From: an archaeon
Lineage (GTDB): Archaea > Hydrothermarchaeota > Hydrothermarchaeia > Hydrothermarchaeales > JALUUU01
Direction: 5' to 3'
Length of the DNA stretch: 7,199 bases
Assembly: GCA_027021185.1 (NCBI GenBank)
Contig: JALUUU010000207.1
Coordinates: forward strand, 1-7,199
Part shown: one piece after another, positions 1 through 5,287 of the stretch
Layout of the letters: the number at the start of each line of letters is the position of its first letter
How positions within the stretch are numbered: the first letter of the stretch is position 1
Translations under genes and position numbers: made by a program
Notes under the pieces: model-generated
Databases searched by the model: none
What the model was told of the DNA's origin: nothing
The model's input: only the letters and a program-made list of their open reading frames with translations

Positions 1-990
1 GGCGGCGCCTATCCTGCTCGCGATTATCTCTGCTAGGCGGGCGTCCTCCTCGTTGAAGGAGCCGCCCTTCTTCCCCGCCAGCCGCAGCACCCCCAGGAAC
101 TCCCCCGCCACCAACAACTTAGCCAACAAAAGACTGCCATCGCCGTCTTTACCTACCAACACCTTCACTAGCCTCTCATCAGTGGCAGGGTTATTGGAGA
201 TGAGAGGCTCTGTCTCAACCCACTCATCGAATGTAGCAGCCGCGTCCTCAAGGGAAAACTTCAGGTCCTGGAGCTCCTCTTCGGTCATACCGAAGCCAGA
301 CGAAGGGGATGAGAAAAGCATGTCGGCCCTTTGGTAAAGGATTATACAACATTTCTCCACATCCATGAGACCCGCTATCTTTTCAGTAACCTCACCATAA
401 ATCGTCTCCTGGTTTACCTCATCCCTCAGCATATCAGAGATCTCATGAAACCCTGTGAGCATCTTTATCTTATTCCTCAGCTCCAGCGTCCGCTCCTCTA
501 CTTTTTCTTCTAGCATGGCAGAGTACTCTTTCAGCTTTTTGTCTTTAACATTGAAGTAGCTGGATGCGAGGATGACCAAGGCGATGTGATAGAGCTTATC
601 CAGAACCGCTGAAACCCTCTGAAGCTCTTCTTCATCCTTATACAGACTGCGCATTACCTTGACCATGCTTTCTCTGAAAAAATGCACGGACATCAATAGA
701 GTCTGAAACTTAACTCTGTTTCTCAGGAACTCCTCCCCAAACTCGGCCACAGTCTCAAAAAACCCATGCAGGTCATCTTTTTTTATGCACTCCAGTCCCG
801 TGAGCCATGTAACGAAAAATTTTCTCTGTTTTTTCTTCGAAAGCCTGTGGGTTGAAGGTATCCTGGTAGACTGCTCGTACCAGATAGAGGATATATCGCT
901 CAGAAACGGCTCAATTGCGTGGGTTATGTCAGCAAGAAGTTTTCTCTCATCTTCGCTGATTGGAATGAAATCCTCGATTCCTTCAGCCAT
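1..990 (-). CDS. Sensor protein: N-terminal helical (globin/RsbR-like) domain, coiled coil and GAF domain; C-terminus outside window
   Basis: The frame is open from an ATG at 990 to the window edge, 330 residues with no stop, so the gene is 3'-partial. An SD-like GAAGGTGA lies 8 nt before the ATG. Residues about 1-170 are all-helical and rich in aromatic and charged residues. A segment near residues 100-120 (RNRVKFQTLLMSVHFFRES) recalls non-heme globin-fold sensor domains of the RsbR/RsbRD type. I do not see a convincing proximal heme histidine where protoglobin/HemAT sensors have one, so heme binding is doubtful. Residues about 180-208 form a charged heptad-like linker (EEKVEERTLELRNKIKML). 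Residues about 205-330 look like a GAF domain, with a start resembling LTGFHEISDMLRDEV, a CCIILY strand and a late LLVAGEFLGVLRLAG strand. No membrane helix is seen, so the protein is probably cytosolic. The missing end could be a histidine kinase, phosphatase or other output domain. It has its own upstream gap and promoter-like element, so it is probably separate from the hydrogenase operon. Domain assignments were made by eye. Confidence 0.8.
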   Translation of the reverse strand, partial: MAEGIEDFIPISEDERKLLADITHAIEPFLSDISSIWYEQSTRIPSTHRLSKKKQRKFFVTWLTGLECIKKDDLHGFFETVAEFGEEFLRNRVKFQTLLMSVHFFRESMVKVMRSLYKDEEELQRVSAVLDKLYHIALVILASSYFNVKDKKLKEYSAMLEEKVEERTLELRNKIKMLTGFHEISDMLRDEVNQETIYGEVTEKIAGLMDVEKCCIILYQRADMLFSSPSSGFGMTEEELQDLKFSLEDAAATFDEWVETEPLISNNPATDERLVKVLVGKDGDGSLLLAKLLVAGEFLGVLRLAGKKGGSFNEEDARLAEIIASRIGAA

Positions 991-998
991 AAAAGTAT

Positions 999-1006
999 TC
1001 ACCTTC
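999..1006 (-). promoter_or_regulatory. Ribosome binding site of the sensor gene
   Basis: On the minus strand GAAGGTGA ends 8 nt before the ATG at 990. It matches the GGTGA part of the extended archaeal/bacterial SD consensus and supports that start. Confidence 0.6.
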
Positions 1007-1040
1007 AATAAAACACTACAAAATTAACTCGTATTATTTG

Positions 1041-1054
1041 CTTTATATATTATT
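1041..1054 (-). promoter_or_regulatory. Candidate TATA box for the sensor gene
   Basis: The minus strand reads ATAATATATAAAGC inside an A/T-rich stretch, about 50-64 nt before the ATG at 990. In archaea transcription starts roughly 25 nt downstream of the TATA box. That would put the start near 1020 and give a leader of about 30 nt containing the SD. A/T-rich spacers produce such matches by chance, and a bacterial -10 box could also be read here, so this is only a candidate. Confidence 0.4.
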
Positions 1055-1114
1055 TGCCAGTTTATCTGAACCATTTATCCTTATCCTTGCCGAATAGCAT
1101 CTTATATGGCAGCC

Positions 1115-1145
1115 GAAAAGTGCTTAAAAGTAAATTAAAGAACAT
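1115..1145 (-). terminator. Possible T-rich terminator of the hydrogenase operon
   Basis: About 30-60 nt past the stop of the last operon gene, the minus strand carries clustered T runs (TTCTTTAATTTACTTTTAA, then CTTTTCGG) with no strong hairpin before them. Archaeal termination often uses such U-rich tracts without a stem. The evidence is composition and position only. Confidence 0.3.
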
Positions 1146-1175
1146 TTTGCCCTCTGGATCCTAGAAAGACCTGGC

Positions 1176-1337
1176 TCACAGAATGTTCAGTGCCTCGTAG
1201 AGGAAGTACTTCAGGATATATAGATAAATAATCACCGCTATGAACACTAGTATCAACAGCATTATCACGCCCAGTTTTTCGTTTATCTTATCCAACACCC
1301 TCTGCAACCTTTCCAGACTGTTCACGTTTTCAGCCAC
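1176..1337 (-). CDS. Small single-helix membrane protein, last gene of the hydrogenase operon
   Basis: A 53-residue frame starts at a GTG (1337) and ends at TGA (1178-1176). The start lies inside the end of the cytochrome b gene, an 8-nt overlap typical of translational coupling, and a GGGGG run about 9 nt upstream could serve as a weak SD. The product has an amphipathic, charged N-terminal helix (residues 7-22, SLERLQRVLDKINEKL). This is followed by one clear transmembrane helix (about 23-47, GVIMLLILVFIAVIIYLYIL onward) and a short tail. There is no cysteine or histidine, so it binds no heme or Fe-S cluster itself. I do not recognise a family. Its size, location and coupling suggest an accessory or assembly subunit packing against the cytochrome b or Ech membrane arm, as seen for small subunits of other respiratory complexes; that role is inference. 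A second in-frame GTG four codons later is an alternative start. Short length limits certainty, but a real hydrophobic helix directly coupled to an operon gene is unlikely by chance. Confidence 0.7.
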   Translation of the reverse strand: MAENVNSLERLQRVLDKINEKLGVIMLLILVFIAVIIYLYILKYFLYEALNIL

Positions 1338-1893
1338 TCTTCTCAGCCCCCTTTTTCTTCTCGATCTCTTCCAGCTCCAGAGGATGATACTTCTCCATCT
1401 CTTTCCGGGTGACTTTGCCGTGGATCCAGCGCAAGGTCATGGGGAAGACTTCGGGATTGATATGAGCGTTATACATATGTATGAGAACCAAGAAGGCGAT
1501 GGCCAATGTGGCCTCCTCACCATGCATTACCCATATCGCCTCGAGAACGCCTAAAGGGATGTACTGAAGTGCTATGTCGAATTTCCACATTATGATACCT
1601 GACCCAATCATAATCACCATGCCCCAGAAAGCCCCCATGTAATCGAACTTCTCGAACCACGTGTATCGCCCCATCTTTGGGAACTCATCGCTGAGTCCGA
1701 AGATATATTTCATGTGCATATAGAAATCTACGAAGTCTTTTTTCGTCGGGATTACAGCCCTTTTCCAAAGGGGGATATGCCTCTCTACTAGGATGTAGTA
1801 TATGACGTGATATAGGCCCACGCCGATCATTAGGAGCGCAGCTAAGCGGCGTAGCAGGGCCATGTTGTCAAGGCCCCCGAAGAAGTCCACCAA
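1330..1893 (-). CDS. Cytochrome b-like membrane protein (formate dehydrogenase gamma / b6-like family), lacking the usual first helix
   Basis: This 187-residue protein has three apparent transmembrane helices: about 12-36 (with H29), 83-105 and 117-145 (with H124 and H139, 15 residues apart, plus H144). The pattern FFGG..., a helix ending LYHVIYY, MGRYTWFEKFDY, a helix with two histidines, then NPEVFPMTLRWIHGK and a HPLE(L)EE tail, is how I remember FdnI-like/cytochrome b/b6-domain proteins. In these, histidines in the helices ligate b hemes and pass electrons to or from a quinone. Family members normally have four helices, with a first helix containing a heme-ligating His. Here the only usable starts are TTG at 1893 and GTG at 1890 (a GGTGG lies 9 nt upstream of the TTG), or ATG at 1863, and all come after where that helix should be. 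The in-frame sequence just before the start (GIDAWWAGY) still looks like the family, with TAG stops at 1954-1952 and 1944-1942. So the protein may hold only one heme, or may be a decayed copy. Its position after echF suggests a membrane electron-transfer partner of the hydrogenase. The C-terminus is highly charged. Confidence 0.8.
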   Translation of the reverse strand: MVDFFGGLDNMALLRRLAALLMIGVGLYHVIYYILVERHIPLWKRAVIPTKKDFVDFYMHMKYIFGLSDEFPKMGRYTWFEKFDYMGAFWGMVIMIGSGIIMWKFDIALQYIPLGVLEAIWVMHGEEATLAIAFLVLIHMYNAHINPEVFPMTLRWIHGKVTRKEMEKYHPLELEEIEKKKGAEKSG

Positions 1894-1964
1894 ATAACCC
1901 GCCCACCATGCATCTATGCCCCTATTATCCGATTTTCTGCCCTAATTGGGCTAATCCAAGGAGA

Positions 1965-2381
1965 TTATTCCGATTTTCTCTTTCCTCGTCTGTCCCTCAG
2001 CTGCCGCCGCCAACGATCTTCGAGTCTCCCAGCCTTTTTCTCGATCTCAGACCAATCAAGTTTCTCCCCTTTGGTGATGGGAGAGGCATAGTATTTTTCC
2101 TGAATCAACGCCCCAAAGGGACAGCTTCTAACGCATTCGCCGCAGTAAATGCATTGGATGGGGTTCCATACCCACTCTTTCGTTTCCCCACTATAGATCA
2201 GTATTTTTATTGCCCCTGATGTGCATGCCCTCCCACACTTCATACAGAATGTGCATTTTCCCTTTTCCCATGAGATCTTTCCCCTATAGCCATCAAACGG
2301 CTCATACTTCTCATATGGGTAAAGCTGGGTCACCGGTTTTCGGAAGAGATTCTTTATGGATGTGATGAACATTTTCAGCAA
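1965..2381 (-). CDS. echF: Ech hydrogenase subunit EchF, 2x[4Fe-4S] ferredoxin-like (NuoI-type)
   Basis: This 138-residue polyferredoxin subunit carries electrons between soluble ferredoxin and the EchC cluster. Two cluster motifs are complete: C43-x2-C46-x2-C49-x3-C53 (followed by Thr rather than the common Pro) and C77-x2-C80-x2-C83-x3-C87-P. The N-terminal stretch, with basic residues and an aromatic YPYEKYEPFDGYRG segment, is typical of NuoI/EchF proteins docking to the membrane arm. The start is TTG at 2381. An almost perfect SD, GGGAGGTGATC, ends 4 nt before it (9 nt from GGAGG), whereas the ATG three codons further would be too far. The SD overlaps the stop codon of echE, so the two are coupled. 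The last 20 or so residues are strongly basic (RWRRQLRDRRGKRK), a tail not needed for cluster binding. It follows echE by 6 nt. Confidence 0.93.
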   Translation of the reverse strand: MLKMFITSIKNLFRKPVTQLYPYEKYEPFDGYRGKISWEKGKCTFCMKCGRACTSGAIKILIYSGETKEWVWNPIQCIYCGECVRSCPFGALIQEKYYASPITKGEKLDWSEIEKKAGRLEDRWRRQLRDRRGKRKSE

Positions 2382-2385
2382 CTGA

Positions 2386-2396
2386 GATCACCTCCC
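2386..2396 (-). promoter_or_regulatory. Extended Shine-Dalgarno site for echF, overlapping the echE stop codon
   Basis: GGGAGGTGATC on the minus strand contains the TGA stop of the large-subunit gene and ends 4 nt before the TTG at 2381. It is the longest SD match in the window and decides the TTG start. Confidence 0.75.
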
Positions 2397-3503
2397 AGTG
2401 CATGAAAGACACGGATCAAAGCTCATCAGCAGGGGTGGAACATCGTTATAGCGCACCCCAATCATTACGTGGGGCAAAATAGGTATATTCGCAAATGTCG
2501 GTGTTCTAATTTTAACCCTTCCTGGGATTTTCTTCCCTGTCCCCCTTATGTAGTAGAACAGCTCTCCCCTGGGGGCCTCGTTTCTGCACACGGCATCTTT
2601 TTTCGGGTTATCTCTGACCCTCAGCTGTATTTCCTCCCCGGGGGATGTGGAATCCAAGGCCTCTCTGATCATCCTAACACTTTCGAAGCACTCCAGCACC
2701 CGGACAAGACACCTAGCCAGGGCGTCCCCCTCTGTCATGGTTATTATTTCAAGGCCAAAGTCTCTATACATCCCCCAGTCGTCCTCTATTCGGCAGTCTG
2801 TCTTCACGCCAGAAGCCCTAGCGGATGGCCCCACGAGACCATATTCAAAGGCCTTATCTTTAGATACGACCCCCAGGCCCTCCAGCCTCTTTACAAGGGT
2901 TTTGTCCCGTGTAAAGACCTCCTCCATGAATCCTATGCTCTCCTCAATTTCCTCTAGGGCCTCAGATATCCTTGTTCCTGTTTTCTCGTCTATATCTCTG
3001 TTCACCCCTCCCACACAAACAACATCATATTGCACCCTGTTGCCGAATAACATGTCCGCAGTGTCGAGGATGAACTCTCTACACCTCCAGAGATGCATGA
3101 AGATGTTCTCATACCCGCAGACCTCCGCTAGATGTCCGTTGATGAGAAAGTGCGACTGCAACCTGTCAAGTTCAAGACCTATCATCCGCACGGCCCGGAC
3201 CCTGTCTGGGACCTCCCCGTCTATTCCTATGGACCGCTCCAAAGCCACCGTGCATGCTATTGAGTGGGCTATCGCACATATTCCGCATATCCTTCCAACC
3301 ACATATGGCGCCTTTTTAAAATCGTACATGGTGGTCAGGGATTTCTCAATCCCCCTATGAACATATGATACATCAAAGCTGACCCGCTTAACCACCTCGT
3401 TTTCGGTATCGAATACCAGCTTAACCGGCTCCGGCAGGGCAACATGCTGGCTTCCCATGGGTATGGTTGTACATATCTCCTGGTTGACCTTAATCTTCTT
3501 CAT
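2388..3503 (-). CDS. echE: Ech hydrogenase large subunit EchE, NiFe catalytic subunit
   Basis: This 371-residue protein is the catalytic subunit that reduces protons to H2 or oxidises H2. It belongs to the NuoD/NiFe large-subunit superfamily. Both nickel-site motifs are intact: R71-x-C73-G-x-C76-x3-H80 (RICGICAIAHS) near the N-terminus and D363-P-C365-x2-C368-x2-R371 at the very C-terminus. These four cysteines separate it from complex I NuoD, which has lost them. H49-R-G-x-E53, conserved in both groups, is present. The stop codon comes directly after R371, so there is no C-terminal extension to be removed by a maturation protease. I recall the same for EchE of Methanosarcina and CooH of Rhodospirillum, unlike HycE. 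The start ATG overlaps the echD stop (ATGA), with GGGGGAG immediately upstream. Length fits EchE (about 360 residues). Confidence 0.95.
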   Translation of the reverse strand: MKKIKVNQEICTTIPMGSQHVALPEPVKLVFDTENEVVKRVSFDVSYVHRGIEKSLTTMYDFKKAPYVVGRICGICAIAHSIACTVALERSIGIDGEVPDRVRAVRMIGLELDRLQSHFLINGHLAEVCGYENIFMHLWRCREFILDTADMLFGNRVQYDVVCVGGVNRDIDEKTGTRISEALEEIEESIGFMEEVFTRDKTLVKRLEGLGVVSKDKAFEYGLVGPSARASGVKTDCRIEDDWGMYRDFGLEIITMTEGDALARCLVRVLECFESVRMIREALDSTSPGEEIQLRVRDNPKKDAVCRNEAPRGELFYYIRGTGKKIPGRVKIRTPTFANIPILPHVMIGVRYNDVPPLLMSFDPCLSCTGR

Positions 3504-3871
3504 TTCTCCCCCATCTCCCTGCCAGCCTGGTCCTCGGATTTTTTCTTATTTAATAACGGGGCTCTGGGGCTGTCTGGTGAAAGGAAAAAATTCTCCACCC
3601 TTCCCTCTATCTCAATTCCGAAGAGATCAGCTATTTCCCACTCCCCCATAAACGCCGGCTTAACTATGTCAGAAATACTGGGCACCCGCTCTCCATGCTT
3701 CACGGACACCCTTACCATCACCACATCTCTTGTTTCATAGCTAAAAAACCAGTACCTGACTTCTAGCCCCTCTTCCCCTTCGTAGGCGTCCACCCCTATG
3801 TAGTGAACCTTCTCAGGGATGTAGAGCTTCCTTATTTTGTCCTTGAAATCCATCAAAGACGCCTCTATCAT
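3500..3871 (-). CDS. echD: Ech hydrogenase subunit EchD, NuoC-like
   Basis: The product is a small cytoplasmic subunit of the hydrogenase arm, related to the 30-kDa NuoC subunit of complex I. It binds no cofactor and bridges EchE and EchC. The diagnostic piece is near residues 60-90: PSISDIVKPAFMGEWEIADL followed by FGIEIEG, matching NuoC's 'PS...W..AxWxExExxDxFGI' signature. I chose the ATG at 3871 (123 residues) because a strong GGAGGA (3885-3880) lies 8 nt upstream and the N-terminus MIEASLMDFKDKIRKLY resembles EchD/NuoC starts. The frame is also open to a GTG at 3919 (139 residues) that overlaps the echC stop as GTGA, but its GGAGG sits only about 2 nt away. The C-terminal 25 residues are charged and low in structure. 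The stop overlaps the echE start by 4 nt. Confidence 0.88.
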   Translation of the reverse strand: MIEASLMDFKDKIRKLYIPEKVHYIGVDAYEGEEGLEVRYWFFSYETRDVVMVRVSVKHGERVPSISDIVKPAFMGEWEIADLFGIEIEGRVENFFLSPDSPRAPLLNKKKSEDQAGREMGEK

Positions 3872-3879
3872 GGAAAAGT

Positions 3880-3885
3880 TCCTCC
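3880..3885 (-). promoter_or_regulatory. Ribosome binding site supporting the inner ATG start of echD
   Basis: GGAGGA on the minus strand is 8 nt before the ATG at 3871, ideal spacing. It competes with the upstream GTG at 3919, whose own GGAGG is too close. Confidence 0.55.
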
Positions 3886-3915
3886 GCCCTTTCTCAGCAT
3901 GCCCCGTCAAAGACT

Positions 3916-4437
3916 TCACCTCCTCCGAAGATCCTCCAGAAGACTCTCCCTGTCAATACCTCCCTCCCGTCCCCTGACGATTTTTTTAAGATGTGGTGGC
4001 ACCTCTAAAGCTCTACCTTTTTCTCTCAGTATCTGGAGGGCTTTAACCACGCCATCTATTATCTGCTGTGGTCTGGCTGCGCATCCAGGCACATAAACAT
4101 CCACTGGTATTACTCTTTCAACCCCGTTTTCCACGTTGTACATATGCCTGAAAACCCCTCCGCCACAGGAACACGTGCCCACGGCAACAACAACCTTGGG
4201 CTCCGGTACCTGGAGATACAGATTTAGAAGTCTCTCTCTGCATCGCTTAGTGACTGGTCCCGTTATCAAGAGGATGTCCGCCTGTTTTGGGTTGCCCTTA
4301 TTAAGCATGCCGAATCTCTCAACATCATATCTCGGCGTCAAAACAGCAAGCAACTCTATATCGCAGCCGTTACAACTCCCTGTGTTGTAGTGAAGTATCC
4401 ACGGAGACTTTGCCTTGCCCAGCTCAAAAATTTTCAT
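3916..4437 (-). CDS. echC: Ech hydrogenase small subunit EchC, NuoB-like [4Fe-4S] protein
   Basis: This 173-residue subunit carries the [4Fe-4S] cluster next to the NiFe site and passes electrons between EchF and EchE. The four expected ligands are visible: C22-x2-C25 (TGSCNGCDIELLA), C89 in VGTCSCGG and C119 in VPGCAARPQQIIDG. The GPVT motif (60-63) of the NuoB/small-subunit fold is present. Compared with the usual PGCPPRP, the loop has two alanines, a mild change. There is one compact domain with no twin-arginine signal, as expected for group 4 enzymes facing the cytoplasm. The ATG at 4437 has a textbook AAGGAGG (4451-4445) 7 nt upstream. It follows echB by 16 nt. The C-terminus (about 150-173) is rich in Arg/Glu. 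Confidence 0.95.
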   Translation of the reverse strand: MKIFELGKAKSPWILHYNTGSCNGCDIELLAVLTPRYDVERFGMLNKGNPKQADILLITGPVTKRCRERLLNLYLQVPEPKVVVAVGTCSCGGGVFRHMYNVENGVERVIPVDVYVPGCAARPQQIIDGVVKALQILREKGRALEVPPHLKKIVRGREGGIDRESLLEDLRRR

Positions 4438-4444
4438 TTATAGT

Positions 4445-4451
4445 CCTCCTT
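4445..4451 (-). promoter_or_regulatory. Ribosome binding site of echC
   Basis: AAGGAGG on the minus strand with 7 nt to the ATG at 4437, within the short echB-echC gap. Confidence 0.7.
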
Positions 4452-4453
4452 AT

Positions 4454-5281
4454 TCACAGCACCCCCTGAGCGTTCAGGAAAATGTTAGCTCCTACCAGGG
4501 GCAGAGCCACTACCCATGTTATTTTCACCATGTCCCAGTAACTCAGCCTAGCAGTGGAATTATCCAACGCCAGGACCAAGATGAATGATGTAGCTATTGC
4601 CACCACAATTAGAGGGCTTCCGAGGAAGAATATCCCTATAAAAGCCGCCACCAGAACTTTCTCAAGCCATTTTGCCAGGTATATCGGGGCATAGAAAGGT
4701 CCGCTGTACTCTATCTCCGGTCCCCCGATTATCTCCTGATGAGCCTCACTAACATCGAAGGGTGATCTCCTCAGCATTCCTGGGAGAGAGGCGATGAGGG
4801 CGAGGAAAGAAAACGGCATTATTTTAACCAAGCGCTGCGTCTCAAAAACATCTGAAAGAAGGAAAGTACCAGTATTCATGTATATATTAACAGCTATCAG
4901 CAAAAGAGGGGGCTCCACCGCCAGTATATGGAAAAGCTCCCTCGTCGCCCCCACATGGCTGTAAGCCGATCTCAGGCTGTAAGCCCCCATGGCCAGAAAG
5001 GCGAGGCTCATGCCATGGAAGAATATCACAAGGAGCAGGTCCCCTCCGAGTAGAAAGGTTGCCAAGGCGGTGGCCATTAGCACAAAGTGGGCATAGGCCA
5101 TGAGCACGTGGTAGTTGTTGATCAGGATCGGTCTTTTCTGAAGAAGCTTTAACAAATCATAGAAGGGCTGAACAATGGGTGGGCCCACCCTGGTCTGCAT
5201 TCTGGCGTTGACTTTCCTGAAGGCGCCCTCGATTAAACCTCCTATTACCGGAGAGAAAACCAGGATCAGGAGAGTCTTCAA
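4454..5281 (-). CDS. echB: Ech hydrogenase membrane subunit EchB, NuoH-like
   Basis: This 275-residue integral membrane protein links the catalytic arm to the pump subunit. It is homologous to NuoH/HycD. Signatures: residues 22-46 carry the family's first loop (RKVNARMQTRVGPPIVQPFY, then DLLKL), residues 111-126 read GATRELFHILAVEPPL, and 171-194 read SPFDVSEAHQEIIGGPEIEY followed by SG, the second NuoH signature with its cluster of conserved glutamates. About seven to eight hydrophobic helices can be counted (about 3-20, 57-77, 82-100, 115-133, 152-170, 208-224, 227-240 and 253-270). The start is TTG at 5281, 6 nt after the echA stop, with a GGGGGTGG stretch upstream across the echA end. No in-frame ATG comes before the conserved first loop (the next Met is residue 28, within it), and the first helix needs the TTG start. 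Length fits EchB (about 290 residues). Confidence 0.93.
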   Translation of the reverse strand: MKTLLILVFSPVIGGLIEGAFRKVNARMQTRVGPPIVQPFYDLLKLLQKRPILINNYHVLMAYAHFVLMATALATFLLGGDLLLVIFFHGMSLAFLAMGAYSLRSAYSHVGATRELFHILAVEPPLLLIAVNIYMNTGTFLLSDVFETQRLVKIMPFSFLALIASLPGMLRRSPFDVSEAHQEIIGGPEIEYSGPFYAPIYLAKWLEKVLVAAFIGIFFLGSPLIVVAIATSFILVLALDNSTARLSYWDMVKITWVVALPLVGANIFLNAQGVL

Positions 5282-5287
5282 CCCTAT

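Larger units (their letters stand above)
991..1175. other. Intergenic region between hydrogenase operon and sensor gene
   Basis: This is 185 nt with clearly higher A/T than its surroundings. On the minus strand it holds a T-rich run about 30-60 nt after the small-protein stop (near 1115-1145, e.g. TTCTTTAATTTACTTTTAA), which could act as an archaeal U-rich terminator. After that come a tandem hexamer AAGGATAAGGAT (near 1079-1090), the TATA-like element at 1041-1054 and the SD at 999-1006. There is also a 27-codon reading frame (1145 to 1062) that I do not accept as a gene. I see no tRNA or other structured RNA. Confidence 0.5.

Noticed and set aside
1062..1145. 27-codon minus-strand reading frame (ATG 1145 to TAA 1062) in the intergenic region, ending with GKDKDKWFR
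   Set aside because: It is very short, has a poorly spaced SD-like GAGGG only 4 nt before the ATG, and covers the T-rich candidate terminator. There is no recognisable domain.
1942..1954. Read-through of the two in-frame TAG codons upstream of the cytochrome b (e.g. as pyrrolysine)
   Set aside because: The frame further upstream lies within echF in a different phase and gives no transmembrane helix or family-like sequence, so read-through would not restore the missing part.
2469..3360. Long plus-strand reading frames opposite the large-subunit gene
   Set aside because: They are antisense shadows of echE, with no family-like motifs, no SD logic, and a complete conserved gene on the other strand.
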